Shown here: positions 6,943 through 8,548 of the stretch, piece by piece
How positions within the stretch are numbered: the first letter of the stretch is position 1
Layout: each line of letters starts with the position of its first letter
Origin: Propionibacteriaceae bacterium
GTDB taxonomy: Bacteria > Actinomycetota > Actinomycetes > Propionibacteriales > Propionibacteriaceae
NCBI GenBank assembly: GCA_021323255.1
Contig: JAJTCL010000120.1
Span: 1 to 8,548 of the forward strand
DNA length: 8,548 nt
Direction: 5' to 3'
Translations under genes and position numbers: made by a program
The notes under the pieces: generated by a model
Seen by the model: the letters and a program-made list of their open reading frames with translations, nothing else
The model's database searches: none
What the model was told of the DNA's origin: nothing

Positions 6943-7526
6943 GCGAGCCAGCGGAACGGCCAGCAATCACGCGTGAACCGGTCGCAGGAGATCTGTTGGT
7001 GGCGAGCATCATGCTCGCTGATGGTGTCTTCAACCAGACAGTCGTGCTGATCTTGGACTCGGATCAGGACGGCGCCCTTGGAGTGATCTTGAACGAGATC
7101 TCGCAGACGCCCCTTGATGCGGTGCTGCCGGAGTGGGTGAGCACGGTGTCGGAGCCCCGGTTGCTCTTTCACGGCGGGCCGGTGTCACCCAATGGCGCGA
7201 TCTGCCTGGCCAGTGTGGTGGCTGATGGTGAGGAGCCTCCGGGCTGGCGGCCGCTGTTCAGCAGTGTCGGGCTGTTGCACCTGGACACTCCGATCGAGAT
7301 CGTCTCCGGGGCGTACCGCGATCTGAGGATCTTCGCCGGCTACGCGGGTTGGGCTACCGGCCAGTTGCAGGCCGAGATCGCCGAAGGCATGTGGTACCTC
7401 GCGCCGGCGGACTACAGCGACGTCTTCAGTGACCACCCCCTCGAGCTGTGGCGTACAGTGCTGCGTCGGCAGAAAGGCGAGCTGGCGTTCTTCTCCACCT
7501 GGGTGGAGAACCCAGAGCTCAACTGA
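6939..7526 (+). CDS. yqgE: YqgE/AlgH family protein
   Basis: A 195-residue soluble protein of the usual family length. The start ATG 6939 gives the standard opening: a short tail, then AGDLLVASIMLADGVFNQTVVLIL (residues 16-39) and GALGVILN (45-52), the family signature. HGGPV (78-82), RIFAGYAGWATGQLQAEI (around 131-148) and a C-terminal LAFFSTWVENPELN complete the match. The frame stays open upstream to 6585, but that part is a shadow of the VanZ-like gene. The family is widespread and named for AlgH, implicated in alginate regulation in Pseudomonas; its biochemical function is not settled. The four-base overlap with the preceding gene suggests coupled translation. In actinobacteria I recall yqgE near mtrAB, which fits the layout here. 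Confidence 0.92.
   Translation: MSEPAERPAITREPVAGDLLVASIMLADGVFNQTVVLILDSDQDGALGVILNEISQTPLDAVLPEWVSTVSEPRLLFHGGPVSPNGAICLASVVADGEEPPGWRPLFSSVGLLHLDTPIEIVSGAYRDLRIFAGYAGWATGQLQAEIAEGMWYLAPADYSDVFSDHPLELWRTVLRRQKGELAFFSTWVENPELN
7491..7510. repeat. Near-continuous palindrome at the 3' end of yqgE
   Basis: Perfect nine-base arms, TTCTCCACC (7491-7499) and GGTGGAGAA (7502-7510), are separated by only TG. It encodes FFSTWVE close to the C-terminus of YqgE and lies about 70 bases before the candidate mtrA promoter. It could be an operator-like site or chance within coding sequence; nothing in the window decides. Confidence 0.35.
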
Positions 7527-7583
7527 TGGCAAATATGCTGCGGCGACCGGATCACCGTCGCTGACCGCGACACCATGACATTG

Positions 7584-7614
7584 TTGTGAAGCTTGTTTTC
7601 CAGGTGCATAGGAT
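7584..7614 (+). promoter_or_regulatory. Candidate mtrA promoter
   Basis: TTGTGA at 7584-7589 could be a -35 box and TAGGAT at 7609-7614 fits the actinobacterial -10 pattern TANNNT. The 19-base spacing is longer than ideal. The site lies in the only non-coding gap before mtrA, and a start of transcription would fall near 7620, just ahead of the ribosome-binding site. Confidence 0.4.
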
Positions 7615-7620
7615 TACGTC

Positions 7621-7627
7621 GCAGGAG
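7621..7627 (+). promoter_or_regulatory. Ribosome-binding site marking the original mtrA start
   Basis: GCAGGAG lies seven bases before GTG 7635, an ideal distance. This points to GTG 7635 as the ancestral start codon of mtrA, although that codon is no longer in frame with the body of the gene. Confidence 0.5.
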
Positions 7628-7634
7628 TCGCCTA

Positions 7635-8320
7635 GTGAGAAGGTCATCGCGGGTGTGCTCACCGAGACGTCGGTGTTCATATCGCACTGACGGAAGGGAT
7701 TCGAGCCGATCTGGTGTGCCCATGGGGACAAGGCGTTCTCGGCATTCAAGGAGGCGAAACCGGACCTCGTGCTGCTCGACCTCATGCTGCCCGGGCGTGA
7801 CGGTGTCGACGTTTGTCGCGATATCCGCGCCGAGTCGGGGGTACCGATTGTGATGCTGACTGCCAAGACCGACACCATCGATGTGGTCGAAGGCCTGGAA
7901 GCGGGGGCCGACGATTACGTTGCCAAGCCTTTCAAAGCCAAGGAGCTGGTCGCCAGAATCAAAACTCGGCTGCGCAGGATGCCGGCTTCCGAGGAGGTCG
8001 ATGTCGAGACGCTGCGGATCGGGGATCTCTCGATCAGCGTGGACGGGCATTCAGTGAAACGGGATGGGGTCCAGATCCAGCTCACGCCTTTGGAGTTCGA
8101 CCTCTTACTGGCGCTGGCCCGACGGCCTTGGCAAGTGTTCAGTCGCGAGGTATTGCTCGAGCAGGTGTGGGGCTACCGCCATGCCGCCGATACCCGGCTG
8201 GTCAACGTACACGTGCAGCGGTTACGGTCAAAAATCGAGAAGGATCCCGAGCATCCTGAGATCGTCGTGACGGTACGAGGGATCGGCTACAAGGCCGGCG
8301 AAACCAACCCGGCCCGATAG
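7635..8320 (+). pseudogene. mtrA: MtrA-type OmpR-family response regulator with disrupted 5' end
   Basis: From 7691 to the TAG at 8318-8320 one frame encodes a clear MtrA: RKGFEPIWCAHGDKAFSAF, then LVLLDLMLPGRDGVDVC with the phosphoacceptor Asp (codon 7778-7780), MLTAKTDT with the switch Thr (7859-7861) and YVAKPFK with the conserved Lys (7925-7927). A winged-helix DNA-binding domain follows (LTPLEFDLLLALARRPWQVFSREVLLEQVWGYR through VTVRGIGYKAG). MtrA is phosphorylated by the MtrB kinase and controls cell-wall, division and replication genes in actinobacteria. The beginning is broken. A TGA at 7688-7690 interrupts the frame, no ATG or GTG occurs between it and GTG 7769, and no frame in 7600-7690 encodes the Asp-Asp acidic pocket. 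From GTG 7635 to the Phe codon at 7700 is 65 bases, about ten fewer than a typical MtrA needs and not a whole number of codons. A product started at 7769 would have 183 residues and lack the first strand and helix of the receiver. A local sequencing or assembly error is the main alternative. Confidence 0.65.
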
Positions 8321-8355
8321 CCGGCTTGAAGGCGGTCTGAGGTGAACGTCGGCAT

Positions 8356-8548
8356 ATGGTCTCCATTCTGAAGGCTTTGATATCCCGCTGGTGGCGGTTC
8401 CCGATCACCTGGTGGCGGCGGTCGTTGCCGCTTCGAGTGGTGCTGACCGAATTCGTTGCCTCGGTGCTGGTACTGGTCCTCGGGGGTTTCTTGCTGATGC
8501 AGCAAGCCACCATCGGGGTGATCGACGGCAAGAAGGCGGCCGCCAAGA
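8356..8548 (+). CDS. mtrB: MtrB-type sensor histidine kinase, N-terminal fragment
   Basis: A frame opens at ATG 8356, 35 bases after the mtrA stop, and runs past the right edge with no stop; 64 codons are visible. A GAGGTG Shine-Dalgarno at 8339-8344 supports the start, and a stop at 8338-8340 limits any longer form. The sequence begins with a Trp/Arg-rich cytoplasmic tail (SRWWRFPITWWRRS), then SLPLRVVLTEFVASVLVLVL and GGFLLMQQ, giving a membrane segment at about residues 28-48, and continues into an extracellular part (ATIGVIDGKKAAAK). This is the expected layout of MtrB, the membrane kinase that signals to MtrA. The HAMP, histidine and ATPase domains lie beyond the window, so identity depends on the N-terminal pattern and the neighbouring mtrA. 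Confidence 0.8.
   Translation, partial: MVSILKALISRWWRFPITWWRRSLPLRVVLTEFVASVLVLVLGGFLLMQQATIGVIDGKKAAAK

Noticed and set aside
7541..7563. Hairpin after yqgE as a terminator
   Set aside because: Seven base pairs including a G-T pair, a nine-base loop and no T-run; too weak to call.
7551..7590. MtrA-type GTNAC repeats before mtrA (autoregulation)
   Set aside because: Only imperfect half-sites (ATCAC, CTGAC) with the wrong spacing are present, so the match is no better than chance in this sequence.
7635..7700. Programmed ribosomal frameshift to express full-length MtrA
   Set aside because: There is no slippery run or downstream structure, more than one frame change would be needed, and the Asp-Asp motif is missing in every frame.
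1..8548. CRISPR array, tRNA, rRNA or insertion sequence
   Set aside because: No regularly spaced repeats, no tRNA-like cloverleaf arms and no transposase motifs were seen; nearly all of the window is covered by the genes listed.

Overview
The window is a stretch of GC-rich actinobacterial chromosome, read almost entirely from the + strand. GTG starts, stop/start overlaps, GC-rich third codon positions and an mtrA-mtrB pair behind yqgE all point to Actinomycetota. The wording of the response regulator (GFEPIWCA, DLMLPGRDGVDVC, MLTAKTDTIDVV) suggests Propionibacteriales, possibly near Microlunatus; this is recall and inference, not a database match.

Region 1 (1-4971) is a tightly overlapping operon. 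It holds the C-terminal end of a MoxR-type AAA+ ATPase (1-206), a large DUF5682-type protein (203-2629), a VWA protein with a complete MIDAS metal site (2622-3845), and an AlkC-type DNA glycosylase carrying a C-terminal immunoglobulin-like domain (3838-4971). MoxR ATPases and VWA proteins generally act together as chaperone or remodelling pairs. The DUF5682 protein looks like the dedicated third partner, and its N-terminal third carries motifs resembling the TraB/ChaN/EreA enzyme superfamily. The process this set serves is not established. Here it is joined at the translational level to an alkylation-repair enzyme, and this is the most likely place in the window for an undescribed system.

Region 2 (5062-7526) is a second, housekeeping-like run. 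It contains a malic enzyme with an N-terminal ACT domain (5062-6480 plus stop), a small VanZ-like membrane protein (6487-6942) and a YqgE/AlgH-family protein (6939-7526). The last two overlap by four bases, and two strong hairpins lie in the final codons of the VanZ-like gene directly over the yqgE ribosome-binding region.

Region 3 (7527-8548) is the MtrA-MtrB two-component locus: a candidate promoter and Shine-Dalgarno site, the mtrA gene, and the first 64 codons of mtrB, which runs off the window. The mtrA body is well preserved from about 7691 onward. Its first ~22 codons are not: an in-frame stop lies at 7688-7690, no frame encodes the acidic Asp-Asp motif, and the expected start GTG at 7635 is out of frame with the rest. 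This is either a real lesion or a local assembly error, and it deserves checking.

No tRNA, rRNA, CRISPR array, transposase or attachment site was seen.
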